In this document: one piece after another, positions 15,573 through 24,199 of the stretch
Position numbering within the stretch: the stretch's first letter is position 1
Layout of the letters: the number at the start of each line of letters is the position of its first letter
Assembly: GCA_018336015.1 (NCBI GenBank)
Contig: JAGXQZ010000069.1
Location: forward strand, 21,806 to 85,805
DNA: 64,000 nucleotides
Source: Algoriphagus sp.
Lineage (GTDB): Bacteria; Bacteroidota; Bacteroidia; Cytophagales; Cyclobacteriaceae
Reading direction: 5' to 3'
The notes under the pieces: generated by a model
Told to the model about the DNA's origin: nothing
Seen by the model: only the letters and a program-made list of their open reading frames with translations
Database searches by the model: none
Program-made: the position numbers and the translations under genes

Positions 15573-15782
15573 ATGAACAAAGTAACGGCAGAAATTTACC
15601 AGCTGCATCCCGATCGGTATATATTGGTCTCTGGACAGGAGGAAGGCGCACCTACATGCCCTTATGAAAATGTCCAACAATGGGTTGGCTATGATACCTT
15701 AACCAAAGAATATATTCGGTTTACAAAGTCGGTATACAAAAAGCTTGTTGAAGAAATGGAAAATAAAAAAATAAAGATATGA
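15573..15782 (+). CDS. Small protein of unknown function (69 aa) in the msr operon
   Basis: ATG at 15573, 5 bp after the msrA stop; the stop overlaps the next msrA start (ATGA at 15779). The sequence MNKVTAEIYQLHPDRYILVS is followed by a CPYENVQQW segment and a basic helical C-terminus. One cysteine is present. No signal or membrane segment is seen and I do not recognise a family. Overlap on both sides and operon position argue it is translated. Confidence 0.6.
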   Translation: MNKVTAEIYQLHPDRYILVSGQEEGAPTCPYENVQQWVGYDTLTKEYIRFTKSVYKKLVEEMENKKIKI

Positions 15783-16438
15783 ATATAGTAGTTTTCTTAT
15801 CGACCGCACTCGGCTTCTTCGCCATGACAGGTTGTAGCAACAGTATGAGTAACAAAGCCGAGCATAATAAGGGCTTGGAAGAAAAAGTAAGCATTACTGA
15901 AATGACAGGCAATAGCGATAGCACGGACGTTATCTATTTTGCCGGAGGATGTTTCTGGGGAACAGAGCATTTTTTTAAACAGGTAGATGGTGTTATCGCT
16001 ACCGAAGTAGGCTTTGCCAATGGCCGTACCGACAATCCGACATATGAGGATGTAGTACAGAAAAATACGGGCTACGCTGAAACCGTAAAGGTTACATACG
16101 ATGCTGAAAAATTGGATTTGAATCTGTTACTTGATTTGTATTTCCTTGCTATTGATCCTACGAGCGTAAATAAACAGGGTAATGATATCGGTGATCAGTA
16201 CCGTACGGGCATTTATTACACCTCAGGCCAGCAGTTACCACTTATAAACCAACGGATAAATAAAGAGGCGGCAAAACATATCAGAGCTATAGCAGTTGAA
16301 GTAACCCCCATAAAGAAATATTATAAAGCCGAGGATTACCATCAAGACTACCTGGATAAGAATCCGGGAGGATACTGCCATATTAATCCGGCACTTTTTA
16401 AAGTGGCGAAGGAAGCTAATAAGGCAACCAATAAATGA
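15779..16438 (+). CDS. msrA: Peptide-methionine (S)-S-oxide reductase, lipoprotein
   Basis: A 219-residue MsrA with a lipoprotein signal: hydrophobic segment then MTGC, Cys19 as lipid anchor. A linker of about 30 residues precedes the MsrA domain with GGCFWGTEHF (catalytic Cys58), VGFANG, GYAETVKVTYD and EDYHQDYL. It would act in the periplasm or at the outer membrane, complementing the cytoplasmic copies. How electrons reach it is not evident; no DsbD-like gene is nearby. Confidence 0.93.
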   Translation: MNIVVFLSTALGFFAMTGCSNSMSNKAEHNKGLEEKVSITEMTGNSDSTDVIYFAGGCFWGTEHFFKQVDGVIATEVGFANGRTDNPTYEDVVQKNTGYAETVKVTYDAEKLDLNLLLDLYFLAIDPTSVNKQGNDIGDQYRTGIYYTSGQQLPLINQRINKEAAKHIRAIAVEVTPIKKYYKAEDYHQDYLDKNPGGYCHINPALFKVAKEANKATNK

Positions 16439-16466
16439 TAATATCATCAAAAAACTATAAAAAATC

Positions 16467-17462
16467 ATGAAAAAAGTAGCAATCAACGGATTTGGTCGCA
16501 TAGGAAGGGCAGCATTAAAACTGATTTTTGAAACCGATGACCTTGAAGTCGTCGCCATAAACGATTTGATGTCGGTAGAAAATGCAGCATATCTGCTTAA
16601 ATACGACAGTAACTATGGTAAGTATGCTAAAGATGTTAAATTTGAAGGAGACAGCTTATTTGTGGGGGATAAAGAAATCAAGTATTCCAGTCTACGCAAC
16701 ATTTTAGAGTTACCATGGAAAGCACTCAATGTAGACGTTGTTATTGAAAGTACCGGCATATTTACCAACAGTGCCGATGCTGAAGGGCATATTCTGGCTG
16801 GTGCTAAAGCAGCTGTAATTTCAGGTCCTACAAAAGACACTCCAACAGTTGTTTATGGCGTAAATACTACAGATGATAAGACATTGGTCTTTTCTTGTGC
16901 AAGTTGTACGACCAATAACATCAGCCCTGTAATAGAAATTTTGGGAAGAAGGTTAGGTATAAAAAAAGCAATTCTTAATACCATACATGGATATACTGCT
17001 TCACAAAGCCTTGTCGATGCGCCTTCGAAAAAAGAGCCACGCATGGGTAGAGCGGCCGGCTTGAATCTGGCACCGGCTGCTACGGGAGCAGCCATAGCGA
17101 CTACTAAAGTATTACCTCAGTACGCCGGAAAGTTCGACGGCGTTGCCATTAGAGTTCCCGTCCCTGTTGGCTCCATTTCGGATATTACTTTTATTGCTGA
17201 GAGACCTACCACGGTTGAGGAAATCAATCAGATTCTGTCAGAAGAAGCGACCACAGAACGGTATAAAAAAGTGATCGCTGTAACAAATGAACCCCTTGTA
17301 TCAACTGATATCATAGGAAGTGCTTTCGCTTCTACCGTAGATTTAGAAATGACAAGGGTTGTTGATGGAGACCTAGTGAAAATAATGGCTTGGTATGACA
17401 ATGAATGGGGATTTACCAATCAGATGATCAGACAGATTCAATCAATATGGCAACCTGAATAA
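16467..17462 (+). CDS. gap: Type I glyceraldehyde-3-phosphate dehydrogenase
   Basis: A 331-residue phosphorylating GAPDH. It has GFGRIGR for NAD binding, INDL with Asp33 indicating NAD preference, catalytic Cys147 in SCASCTTN and the catalytic His in TIHGYT. The second conserved cysteine of the usual CTTNC motif is replaced (CTTNN), while an extra Cys144 lies upstream. The DAPSKKEPRMGRAAGLNL region is also divergent from housekeeping forms. It is probably a second copy carried by the island; placement after msrA genes suggests a replacement for the oxidant-sensitive housekeeping enzyme. Confidence 0.94.
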   Translation: MKKVAINGFGRIGRAALKLIFETDDLEVVAINDLMSVENAAYLLKYDSNYGKYAKDVKFEGDSLFVGDKEIKYSSLRNILELPWKALNVDVVIESTGIFTNSADAEGHILAGAKAAVISGPTKDTPTVVYGVNTTDDKTLVFSCASCTTNNISPVIEILGRRLGIKKAILNTIHGYTASQSLVDAPSKKEPRMGRAAGLNLAPAATGAAIATTKVLPQYAGKFDGVAIRVPVPVGSISDITFIAERPTTVEEINQILSEEATTERYKKVIAVTNEPLVSTDIIGSAFASTVDLEMTRVVDGDLVKIMAWYDNEWGFTNQMIRQIQSIWQPE

Positions 17463-17497
17463 ACTGATTTAAGCGCACATGCTTACGTCGATTAACT

Positions 17498-17532
17498 GCA
17501 TTCCCCTTCTGAAAAGGATAGGGGAATTTTGA
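17498..17532 (+). terminator. Terminator after gap
   Basis: ATTCCCCT (17500-17507) pairs with AGGGGAAT (17520-17527), followed by TTT. It probably ends the msrA-gap transcript, leaving the redoxin gene with its own or read-through transcription. Confidence 0.7.
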
Positions 17533-17543
17533 TATTTATTGTT

Positions 17544-17999
17544 ATGGAAATTTTGAACAACCAAATCCAACCCTGGCATTTGGAAAGTATCGGACAGAAA
17601 GATCTTCCACATTACGATAGCTTCAAAGGAAAACCCTTATTGATCTTGTTTTTCTATTTAGGCTGTCCGGGATGTGTAGGAAGAGCTATCCCATTTGCCA
17701 ATAAAATGGCGTATGAACACGGGGACAAGATGAACGTATTAGGGATTCATAGCAATTTTGAAGGTCCCGAATATACCAATGATGAAATTATTGAAAATTT
17801 AAAGTCATTGCATGTTAGGTTTCCGGTTTTTAGGGATGCCGGTATGGCCACCACTTTTCACGATTACCAAGCCGGGGGGACACCTCACTGGGTTTTGGTA
17901 GATAAAAACGGTAAGGTAGTCCGTTCCATATTTGGTTCGGATCCCAATCGAGCATTATTATGGTTAGATTACGCAATTATTGAAGAGTTGGAAAAGTGA
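17544..17999 (+). CDS. Redoxin / TlpA-like thioredoxin-fold protein
   Basis: A 151-residue thioredoxin-fold protein; ATG 17544 is preferred over TTG 17529. The active site CPGC (Cys41, Cys44) follows the strand LLILFFYLG, and the cis-proline loop is GTPHWVLVDKNG. There is no signal peptide, so it is cytoplasmic. The family includes peroxiredoxin-like and thiol-disulfide exchange proteins; the exact activity is not deducible. It fits the redox theme of the island. Confidence 0.85.
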   Translation: MEILNNQIQPWHLESIGQKDLPHYDSFKGKPLLILFFYLGCPGCVGRAIPFANKMAYEHGDKMNVLGIHSNFEGPEYTNDEIIENLKSLHVRFPVFRDAGMATTFHDYQAGGTPHWVLVDKNGKVVRSIFGSDPNRALLWLDYAIIEELEK

Positions 18000-18043
18000 A
18001 TTAGAATTTACCTTCAAAACATTGCAACTTTTGAATATTCAAT

Positions 18044-19525
18044 ATGACTATATATAAAGATCATCCACTGAAAATATATAACTCACTTTCGAACGAAAAA
18101 GAAATATTCACACCGATTCAAGATGGTCACGTTGGGATGTATGTCTGCGGTCCGACGGTGTACAGTAATGTACATCTTGGTAATGTAAGGACATTCCTCT
18201 CGTTCGATATCATCTATCGCTATCTTCTGCATTTAGGCTATAAAGTCCGTTATGTGCGTAATATCACTGATGTAGGACACCTGGTTGATGATGCAGATAG
18301 CGGTGAAGATAAAATTGCAAAAAGAGCGCGTTTGGAACAACTTGAACCAATGGAAATTGTTCAACGCTATACCGTTGATTTCCATGATATCCTCCAAAAA
18401 TTCAACCTTTTGCCGCCAAGCATTGAACCAACGGCGACCGGTCACATGATTGAGCAAATCAATGTCATACAGAACATCATAGATAAGGGCTATGCCTACG
18501 AATCGAATGGATCGGTATATTTCGACGTGGCAAAGTATAGTGAGGATTACGATTATGGTGTGCTCAGCCATCGGGACCTGATACACACGCTTGATAACTC
18601 CAGACCACTTGACGGCCAGTCTGACAAACGGAATGAACAGGATTTTGCGCTATGGAAGCGTGCTGATCCACACCATATAATGCGCTGGCCTTCGCCGTGG
18701 AGCGATGGTTTTCCGGGATGGCATACGGAGTGCACCACAATGAGCACAAAATACCTTGGGCAAAGATTTGACATCCACGGTGGAGGTATGGATCTGAAAT
18801 TTCCACATCATGAATGTGAAATAGCTCAGGGAGAAGCCTCCACGGGCCATGCACCGGTTAACTACTGGCTGCATGCCAATATGTTAACGCTGAATGGAAA
18901 GAAAATGTCCAAATCTAGTGGAAATAATATTCTGCCAGATGAGATTTTGGCTGGCGACAATCCTGTTCTTAGCAAAGCGTTTTCAGCTTCGGTGACGCGT
19001 TTTTTTATGTTACAAACGCATTATCGAAGTATTATGGATTTTTCGAATGAGGCGATCCTGGCTGCTGAAAAAGGATACGACCGCCTGATGAAAGCGATAA
19101 ATAGCTTATCGAAGCTTGAGCCTGGAAATAGATCGACACTCGACATCGCTGGTTGGGAAGCCAAATGTTATGAGGCGTTGGATGACGATTTTAATACGCC
19201 GATACTTATCTCACACCTTTTTGAAGGCGTTACGTATATTAATCAACTGAAAGACAAGACTGCCATACTTTCAGCAACCGATCTGGAACATTTCAATAAA
19301 GGTATTTCAACCTTTGTTTTTGACGTACTAGGATTGGAAATGAGATCGGGTGTGTATGACAGCTACGCTGAAAAACTCGACGGGACAATCAAATTACTAA
19401 TTGAAATTAGGAATAAGGTGCGAGCAGATAGAAACTTTACTTTGTCAGATCAGATACGCAACCGACTCGCTGAGTTAGCTATCAAATTGAATGATTCAAA
19501 GGAAGAAACAACTTTTAACTATTGA
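18044..19525 (+). CDS. cysS: Cysteinyl-tRNA synthetase
   Basis: A 493-residue class I synthetase charging tRNA-Cys. It has the HIGH-type HLGN (44-47), KMSKS at 287-291, and zinc ligands Cys35, Cys230, His255 and Glu259, all in the family spacing. It lies among accessory genes rather than translation genes, so it is probably a second copy. CysRS depends on a zinc-thiolate site and handles cysteine, making it a plausible target of thiol oxidants. Whether the chromosome has another cysS cannot be seen here. Confidence 0.97.
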   Translation: MTIYKDHPLKIYNSLSNEKEIFTPIQDGHVGMYVCGPTVYSNVHLGNVRTFLSFDIIYRYLLHLGYKVRYVRNITDVGHLVDDADSGEDKIAKRARLEQLEPMEIVQRYTVDFHDILQKFNLLPPSIEPTATGHMIEQINVIQNIIDKGYAYESNGSVYFDVAKYSEDYDYGVLSHRDLIHTLDNSRPLDGQSDKRNEQDFALWKRADPHHIMRWPSPWSDGFPGWHTECTTMSTKYLGQRFDIHGGGMDLKFPHHECEIAQGEASTGHAPVNYWLHANMLTLNGKKMSKSSGNNILPDEILAGDNPVLSKAFSASVTRFFMLQTHYRSIMDFSNEAILAAEKGYDRLMKAINSLSKLEPGNRSTLDIAGWEAKCYEALDDDFNTPILISHLFEGVTYINQLKDKTAILSATDLEHFNKGISTFVFDVLGLEMRSGVYDSYAEKLDGTIKLLIEIRNKVRADRNFTLSDQIRNRLAELAIKLNDSKEETTFNY

Positions 19526-19554
19526 TCTGATTTAAAGATTCGCTTTAAATTAAA

Positions 19555-19582
19555 TTGTGTTTTGAGATTATATGTATTTTTG
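19555..19582 (+). promoter_or_regulatory. Candidate promoter of the island AraC regulator
   Basis: TTG (19555-19557) and TATTTTTG (19575-19582) are 17 bp apart, close to the Bacteroidota -33/-7 pattern. They lie 37 bp before the ATG at 19619. Confidence 0.5.
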
Positions 19583-19618
19583 ATAATAATATAGAAGTAC
19601 TTTAAATTGAATATTAAT

Positions 19619-20440
19619 ATGATCTATCAAGGAAAGCAGAACGAATACTTTGAGTTGGAGTATGTAGATTGTGACAATTTCAGAAGCTTTAGGCCGATTG
19701 TATCTGGGGCTCTGCAGCTACTGTGGTTTCAATCTGACGGAAACAAATTGATCATCGATGGCATTCACCAAACTTTTAATAACAACCAGATTGTTAGTCT
19801 CTCTCAATACCATCATGTGCAATATGAGCAGATTAACGCTATGAAAATGCTTCGGTTCAATTCAGAATTCTATTGCATAATTAACCATGATAGCGAAGTC
19901 GGCTGTAAAGGTGTATTGTATTATACACCTGCAAAAATACCGGTTGTTTCGGTTCAGGAGCCGCAATTTGCGATAATGAATGATGCCTGGAACCTAACCG
20001 ATATGGAATTAGAAATGAAAGACGAATTGCAGCTTGAAATGCTGCAAATTGTCCTCAAGCGCATCCTGATACTGTGCACAAGAATATACAAAATGCAAGG
20101 TACCTTGTCTTTCATCGACGATAGTCAGCATAATTTAATAAGGGAATTCAATTTTCTGGTTGAACAAAACTTTAAGGAGCAGCATAGCGTCTCTTACTAT
20201 GCAGGTTTATTACACAAATCACCAAAGACCATTACCAATACCTTTAAGAAGATTGATGAAAAATCACCACTTCAGCTTATCCATGACCGTATTCTGTTAG
20301 AGGCTAAAAACTTGCTGCATTATACAAAACGGGATATTTCTGAAATAGCGTACGAACTCGGATTTGAAAACGTGCAGGTATTCAGCCGATTTTTCAAGAG
20401 ACTCTCAGGTATTTCTCCTACCGAATTTCGACTCAAATAA
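19619..20440 (+). CDS. AraC family transcriptional regulator (island)
   Basis: A 273-residue regulator; ATG 19619 is preferred over TTG 19607. Residues 1 to about 160 are a sensor domain with scattered cysteines and no clear ligand family. The last ~100 residues hold two helix-turn-helix motifs (VSYYAGLLHKSPKTITNTFK and ISEIAYELGFENVQVFSRFF) ending in ISPTEFRLK. It is the last intact cargo gene and the natural candidate for controlling the msr-gap-cysS genes. The signal it senses is unknown. Confidence 0.88.
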   Translation: MIYQGKQNEYFELEYVDCDNFRSFRPIVSGALQLLWFQSDGNKLIIDGIHQTFNNNQIVSLSQYHHVQYEQINAMKMLRFNSEFYCIINHDSEVGCKGVLYYTPAKIPVVSVQEPQFAIMNDAWNLTDMELEMKDELQLEMLQIVLKRILILCTRIYKMQGTLSFIDDSQHNLIREFNFLVEQNFKEQHSVSYYAGLLHKSPKTITNTFKKIDEKSPLQLIHDRILLEAKNLLHYTKRDISEIAYELGFENVQVFSRFFKRLSGISPTEFRLK

Positions 20441-20865
20441 AAGAAGAGAATTTAGGCGGATTAGGCTTAAAAACATAGCAATTAAAAACGTAGACCTCTT
20501 TAAGGGCAGATCTTGAACAGTAGGGTAAATCGATCTTAATAGGTTTCGATTTAATTATTGTGCGACCTGATTGACTGAGTTTTTAATGTCTTGAAAAAAA
20601 CTCTAACTCAGTAAGGCTGTCATTATGGATATAAAACAGCACCATAGCTTTATGCTCAGTGTTCCTGGTACATGGATAGGTCAAACTACCAGCCTTTGCT
20701 TAAGCCATATATCTAAAGCATTCTGTATCTCTCTGTTTGGGTACATATTCTATATACACCTTGCCATGTCTTATACTAAAGCAGGGCTCATACTATTGGG
20801 ATTACGGTAATGCGCAATTGTAGGAGCACACAAATGAGCAACCTCCGCAATAACTTTGTAAGTCG
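20441..20865 (+). other. Non-coding or decayed region after the island araC
   Basis: No convincing gene. A hairpin ACTGAGTT/AACTCAGT (20574-20612) is present. A 61-codon frame at 20625 lacks family resemblance, operon context and a start signal. A frame at 20834 reads MSNLRNNFVSRNKG and may be the tail of a lost gene. The region looks like debris of deleted DNA. Confidence 0.5.
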
Positions 20866-20907
20866 AAATAAAGGGTAAAGAGCCAATGTACTCTACCCTT
20901 TATTTTT
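20866..20907 (+). terminator. Terminator-like hairpin upstream of the right-edge leader module
   Basis: AAATAAAGGGTA (20866-20877) pairs with TACCCTTTATTT (20894-20905) with a short inner stem, followed by a T-run. It insulates the promoter that follows, as the 13333 hairpin does in the internal module. Confidence 0.75.
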
Positions 20908-20915
20908 TATATTTG
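20908..20915 (+). promoter_or_regulatory. Candidate -7 element of the right-edge leader module
   Basis: TATATTTG is an exact TAnnTTTG, 26 bp before the leader ORF ATG at 20941. No clear -33 element was found. Confidence 0.5.
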
Positions 20916-20940
20916 CAATATTGATTTACAAGGTAATCAA

Positions 20941-21048
20941 ATGAAAAAGAATGTAATAAGCACCATTACTAAATCGTTACCGATAGAGTTTTCCTCTCTT
21001 GTAAACTACTCTTTATTAGTCACTTTGTGCTATATTAATCTTTTTTCC
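20941..21048 (+). pseudogene. Second leader-peptide ORF, cut by the island boundary
   Basis: The frame starts MKKNVISTITKSLPIEFSSL and continues NYSLLVTLCYINLF, matching the leader at 13487. Similarity between the two DNAs ends near 21045, just before the typA terminator at 21056. After that the frame only runs through the complement of typA, so the original end and the gene it preceded are missing. Confidence 0.5.
20966..20984 (+). repeat. 19-bp att-like direct repeat, right copy
   Basis: TTACTAAATCGTTACCGAT, in direct orientation with 12208-12226 and 13506-13524. It lies about 80 bp from the typA terminator at the right edge of the island, where attR is expected. Confidence 0.5.
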
Positions 21049-21051
21049 ATA

Positions 21052-21083
21052 AAAAAAGCCCTTCAAGTGATGAAGGGCTTAGT
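21052..21083 (-). terminator. Terminator of typA
   Basis: AAGCCCTTCA (21056-21065) pairs with TGAAGGGCTT (21071-21080); read on the - strand it is followed by a run of T. It defines the chromosomal side of the right island boundary. Confidence 0.88.
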
Positions 21084-21102
21084 CAGTATTGGGTTAGAAA
21101 GA

Positions 21103-22908
21103 TTAGTCTTCTTTCTTCGCCATTCTAGTTCTCTCGTTTTCATCCAAATAGATTTTTCTCATTCGGATAGACTTTGGAGTGATTTCCAAGTATTCGTCTT
21201 TTTGGATGTATTCCATGGATTCTTCCAAAGAAAAACGCTTAGGAGGAGCGATTCTTACGTTGTCATCAGAGCCTGAAGCACGCATGTTGGTCAATTTCTT
21301 GCCTTTCTGCACATTGACTACGATATCGTTGTCTCTGGAATGCTCTCCGATTACCTGTCCTGTATACAAATCATCACCTGGCTCAATAAAGAATACGCCA
21401 CGATCCTGAAGCTTGTCAATCGCATAAGCAGTACATGGACCGCCTTCCATAGAGATCAAGGAACCGTTGATTCTGCCTGGGATTGGACCTTTGAATGGCT
21501 CATAGGCAGTGAATCGGTGATTCATAATCGCTTCACCTTGAGTGGCTGTAAGTACGTTATTTCTCAAACCGATCAAGCCTCTGGAAGGAATCTTGAATTC
21601 TAGGTGCTGAAGATCGCCTTTTGGCTCCATGATCAGCAATTCACCTTTACGCTGAGTAGCCAATTCGATTACTTTTCCGGCAGTCTCTTGAGGAACATCC
21701 ACCACCAAAGTTTCGATAGGCTCACATTTCACTCCATCAATTTCTTTGTAAATCACCTGAGGCTGGCCTACCTGAAGTTCATAGCCTTCACGTCTCATGG
21801 TCTCGATCAAAACAGACAAGTGAAGAATACCACGTCCATAAACGAGGAATCGATCTTCTGAATCAGTCGATTCTACTCTCAGCGCCAAGTTTTTCTCGGT
21901 CTCCTTCATCAATCGATCTCTCAAGTGACGGGAAGTCACAAACTTTCCTTCTTTACCGAAGAATGGTGAGTTATTGATCGTGAAAAGCATGTTCATCGTA
22001 GGCTCATCGATGGAGATACGAGGAAGTGGCTCAGGATTTTCTACATCAGCAATGGTGTCACCGATCTCGAAGTCTTCAATACCGGTCACCGCGCAGATAT
22101 CTCCTGCCGTTACGGTCTGTACTTTATTTTTTCCAAGACCTTCAAAGGTATGAAGCTCTTTAACGCGCATTTTTTTGATGGAACCATCCGCTTTGCAAAG
22201 CGCGATCTGCTGGTTTTCAGAGATAGTGCCTCTTGCTACACGTCCGATTGCGATACGACCTACGAAGTTTGAGTAGTCCAAAGAGGTGATTTGCATTTGA
22301 AGCGTTCCTTCGGAGATTTTTGGAGCAGGGATGTGATCCAAAATCGCATCCAAAAGTGGAAGGATAGAATCGGTAGGGTTTTTCCAGTCAGGACCCATCC
22401 AGTTTTGCTTAGCCGAACCGTAAAGTGTCTGGAACTCCAACTGCTCTTCGGTTGCGTCCAAGTTGAACATCAATTCGAATACAGACTCATGAACTTCGTC
22501 AGGTCTACAGTTTTCTTTGTCTACTTTATTTACTACCACGATTGGAGTGAGACCCAATGCTAGGGCTTTGCCCAATACAAATCGGGTCTGAGGCATTGGT
22601 CCTTCGAAGGCATCCACCAAGAGGATTACCCCATCGGCCATTTTCAACACCCGCTCTACTTCCCCGCCAAAGTCGGCGTGACCTGGAGTGTCAATGATGT
22701 TGATTTTGTGGTCTTTGTAACGTACGGATACGTTTTTAGAAAGAATAGTGATACCGCGTTCACGTTCCAGGTCGTTGTTGTCGAGAATCAGGTCGTCGAA
22801 TTGCTGATTCTCTCTGAAAATTTTTGATGCGTGGATGATTTTATCCACCAAAGTTGTTTTACCGTGGTCAACGTGTGCGATGATCGCGATATTCCGAATA
22901 TTCTGCAT
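21103..22908 (-). CDS. typA: Translational GTPase TypA/BipA
   Basis: A 601-residue ribosome-associated GTPase. G1 is AHVDHGKTT near residues 11-19, then RERGITI, DTPGHADFGGE and NKVD motifs, followed by EF-G-like domains and the BipA C-terminal domain (GRGILHLSVLIETMRREG, MRASGSDDN). MQNIRNIAI at 22908 is chosen because an in-frame 27-codon extension has no family match. It acts in ribosome assembly and stress adaptation. The island abuts its 3' end without damaging it. Confidence 0.97.
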   Translation of the reverse strand: MQNIRNIAIIAHVDHGKTTLVDKIIHASKIFRENQQFDDLILDNNDLERERGITILSKNVSVRYKDHKINIIDTPGHADFGGEVERVLKMADGVILLVDAFEGPMPQTRFVLGKALALGLTPIVVVNKVDKENCRPDEVHESVFELMFNLDATEEQLEFQTLYGSAKQNWMGPDWKNPTDSILPLLDAILDHIPAPKISEGTLQMQITSLDYSNFVGRIAIGRVARGTISENQQIALCKADGSIKKMRVKELHTFEGLGKNKVQTVTAGDICAVTGIEDFEIGDTIADVENPEPLPRISIDEPTMNMLFTINNSPFFGKEGKFVTSRHLRDRLMKETEKNLALRVESTDSEDRFLVYGRGILHLSVLIETMRREGYELQVGQPQVIYKEIDGVKCEPIETLVVDVPQETAGKVIELATQRKGELLIMEPKGDLQHLEFKIPSRGLIGLRNNVLTATQGEAIMNHRFTAYEPFKGPIPGRINGSLISMEGGPCTAYAIDKLQDRGVFFIEPGDDLYTGQVIGEHSRDNDIVVNVQKGKKLTNMRASGSDDNVRIAPPKRFSLEESMEYIQKDEYLEITPKSIRMRKIYLDENERTRMAKKED

Positions 22909-23074
22909 GGTTTGCCTTATTGAGGGTGCAAAAGTAGGAATAAAATTTGGGAGTAAAGTTATCCACCTATGAAGTTTCTGACTTTGCAAAAGGCCAATCT
23001 ATAGGGAGTTACCCATTTTTCTGTTTGAAAGACTCGAGAAAAAAGCACTAATTCGAAACCCTAACCTCGCACAC

Positions 23075-24142
23075 ATGTACAAACTCTGTCTCTCCTTTTC
23101 TCCGATTTTACTTTTGCTTTGGCTTGGTATGTGGTGGTTTACAGGATTAGAATCCTCGGGTTGGGCGTTGGTGCTCTTTTGGCTGGTTTTGGGTATCGGA
23201 CTTCGGTCCAAGGACTCTCTTAAAGCATTCAGTTTTCCGGTTTCGATTTTGGGTGTAGTGGCTTTGGCGATGTTTTTTCCTGAATCCTTTCAGGAGATGA
23301 ACGGATTCAAGCTGACCGGACTTATCAATCCGCTAATCCAACTGATCATGTTTGGGATGGGGGCGACGCTGAGTTGGAAGGATTTTGCGGCTGTGGCCAA
23401 AAGTCCCAAGTCTGTAGGAATTGGCGTATTGGCTCAATTCATGATTATGCCCTTGATTGGTTTTGGGCTGGCAAAACTCAGTGGCTTGGAACCTGAAGTA
23501 GCGGCAGGAATAATCCTGGTAGGTTGCGCACCAGGTGGTACGGCTTCCAATGTCATGGCTTTTTTGGCAAGGGCTAATGTGGCACTTTCGGTAACTTTGA
23601 CCTCGATTTCGACACTGCTTGCACCATTTATGATGCCGGTGCTGATGAAAGTATTGGCAGGACAATTTATCGAAATTGACTTGCTGAAAATGATGTGGGA
23701 TATTTTCAAAATCATCCTTTTGCCCGTTGGTGCCGGATTAGTGATCAATCAACTGCTGAAAGGTAAGTCAAAAGTAATCGAAATGCTTCTGCCTGTGGTA
23801 TCGATGGTGGGCATAGCACTGATCATTCTAGTGATTACCGCAGCAGGCAGGGATGCCCTGCTTCAAATCGGCCCGATTTTGATTTTTTTGGTAATGATTC
23901 ATAATCTACTGGGATACGGGGTGGGTTATGGTTTTGCCAGGGTCATGGGGATGGAAGAGCGGGATTGCCGGACGCTGGCTATTGAAGTCGGGATGCAAAA
24001 TGCCGGTTTAGCTTCCGGGCTTTCCAATATCCTTGGGAAAATCGCTACTGTTGGATTAGCCCCAGCTGTGTTTGGACCTATGCAAAATGTGACTGGGTCG
24101 GTTTTGGCGACTTTTTGGAGTAGAAAAAATAAATTGACCTAA
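23075..24142 (+). CDS. Bile acid:sodium symporter (BASS) family transporter
   Basis: A 355-residue integral membrane protein with about ten hydrophobic segments. The BASS signatures GCAPGGTASNVMAFLA (near residue 150) and EVGMQNAGLASGL (near 310) are present; these form the sodium-binding crossover. Bacterial BASS members move organic anions such as pyruvate, pantoate or bile acids, and the substrate cannot be told here. It is divergent from typA. Confidence 0.9.
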   Translation: MYKLCLSFSPILLLLWLGMWWFTGLESSGWALVLFWLVLGIGLRSKDSLKAFSFPVSILGVVALAMFFPESFQEMNGFKLTGLINPLIQLIMFGMGATLSWKDFAAVAKSPKSVGIGVLAQFMIMPLIGFGLAKLSGLEPEVAAGIILVGCAPGGTASNVMAFLARANVALSVTLTSISTLLAPFMMPVLMKVLAGQFIEIDLLKMMWDIFKIILLPVGAGLVINQLLKGKSKVIEMLLPVVSMVGIALIILVITAAGRDALLQIGPILIFLVMIHNLLGYGVGYGFARVMGMEERDCRTLAIEVGMQNAGLASGLSNILGKIATVGLAPAVFGPMQNVTGSVLATFWSRKNKLT

Positions 24143-24199
24143 GGATAATTTTTTCATCAAAGTTTAGTTTAATAGCTAGACCTTACAACATCGCTTTTC

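Noticed and set aside
20625..20810. A 61-codon frame after the island araC gene
   Set aside because: No family resemblance, no promoter or start context, and the surrounding region looks decayed.
21049..21276. Continuation of the right-edge leader ORF through the typA 3' end
   Set aside because: Beyond about 21045 it runs through the typA terminator and the complement of typA; similarity to the other leader module stops there.
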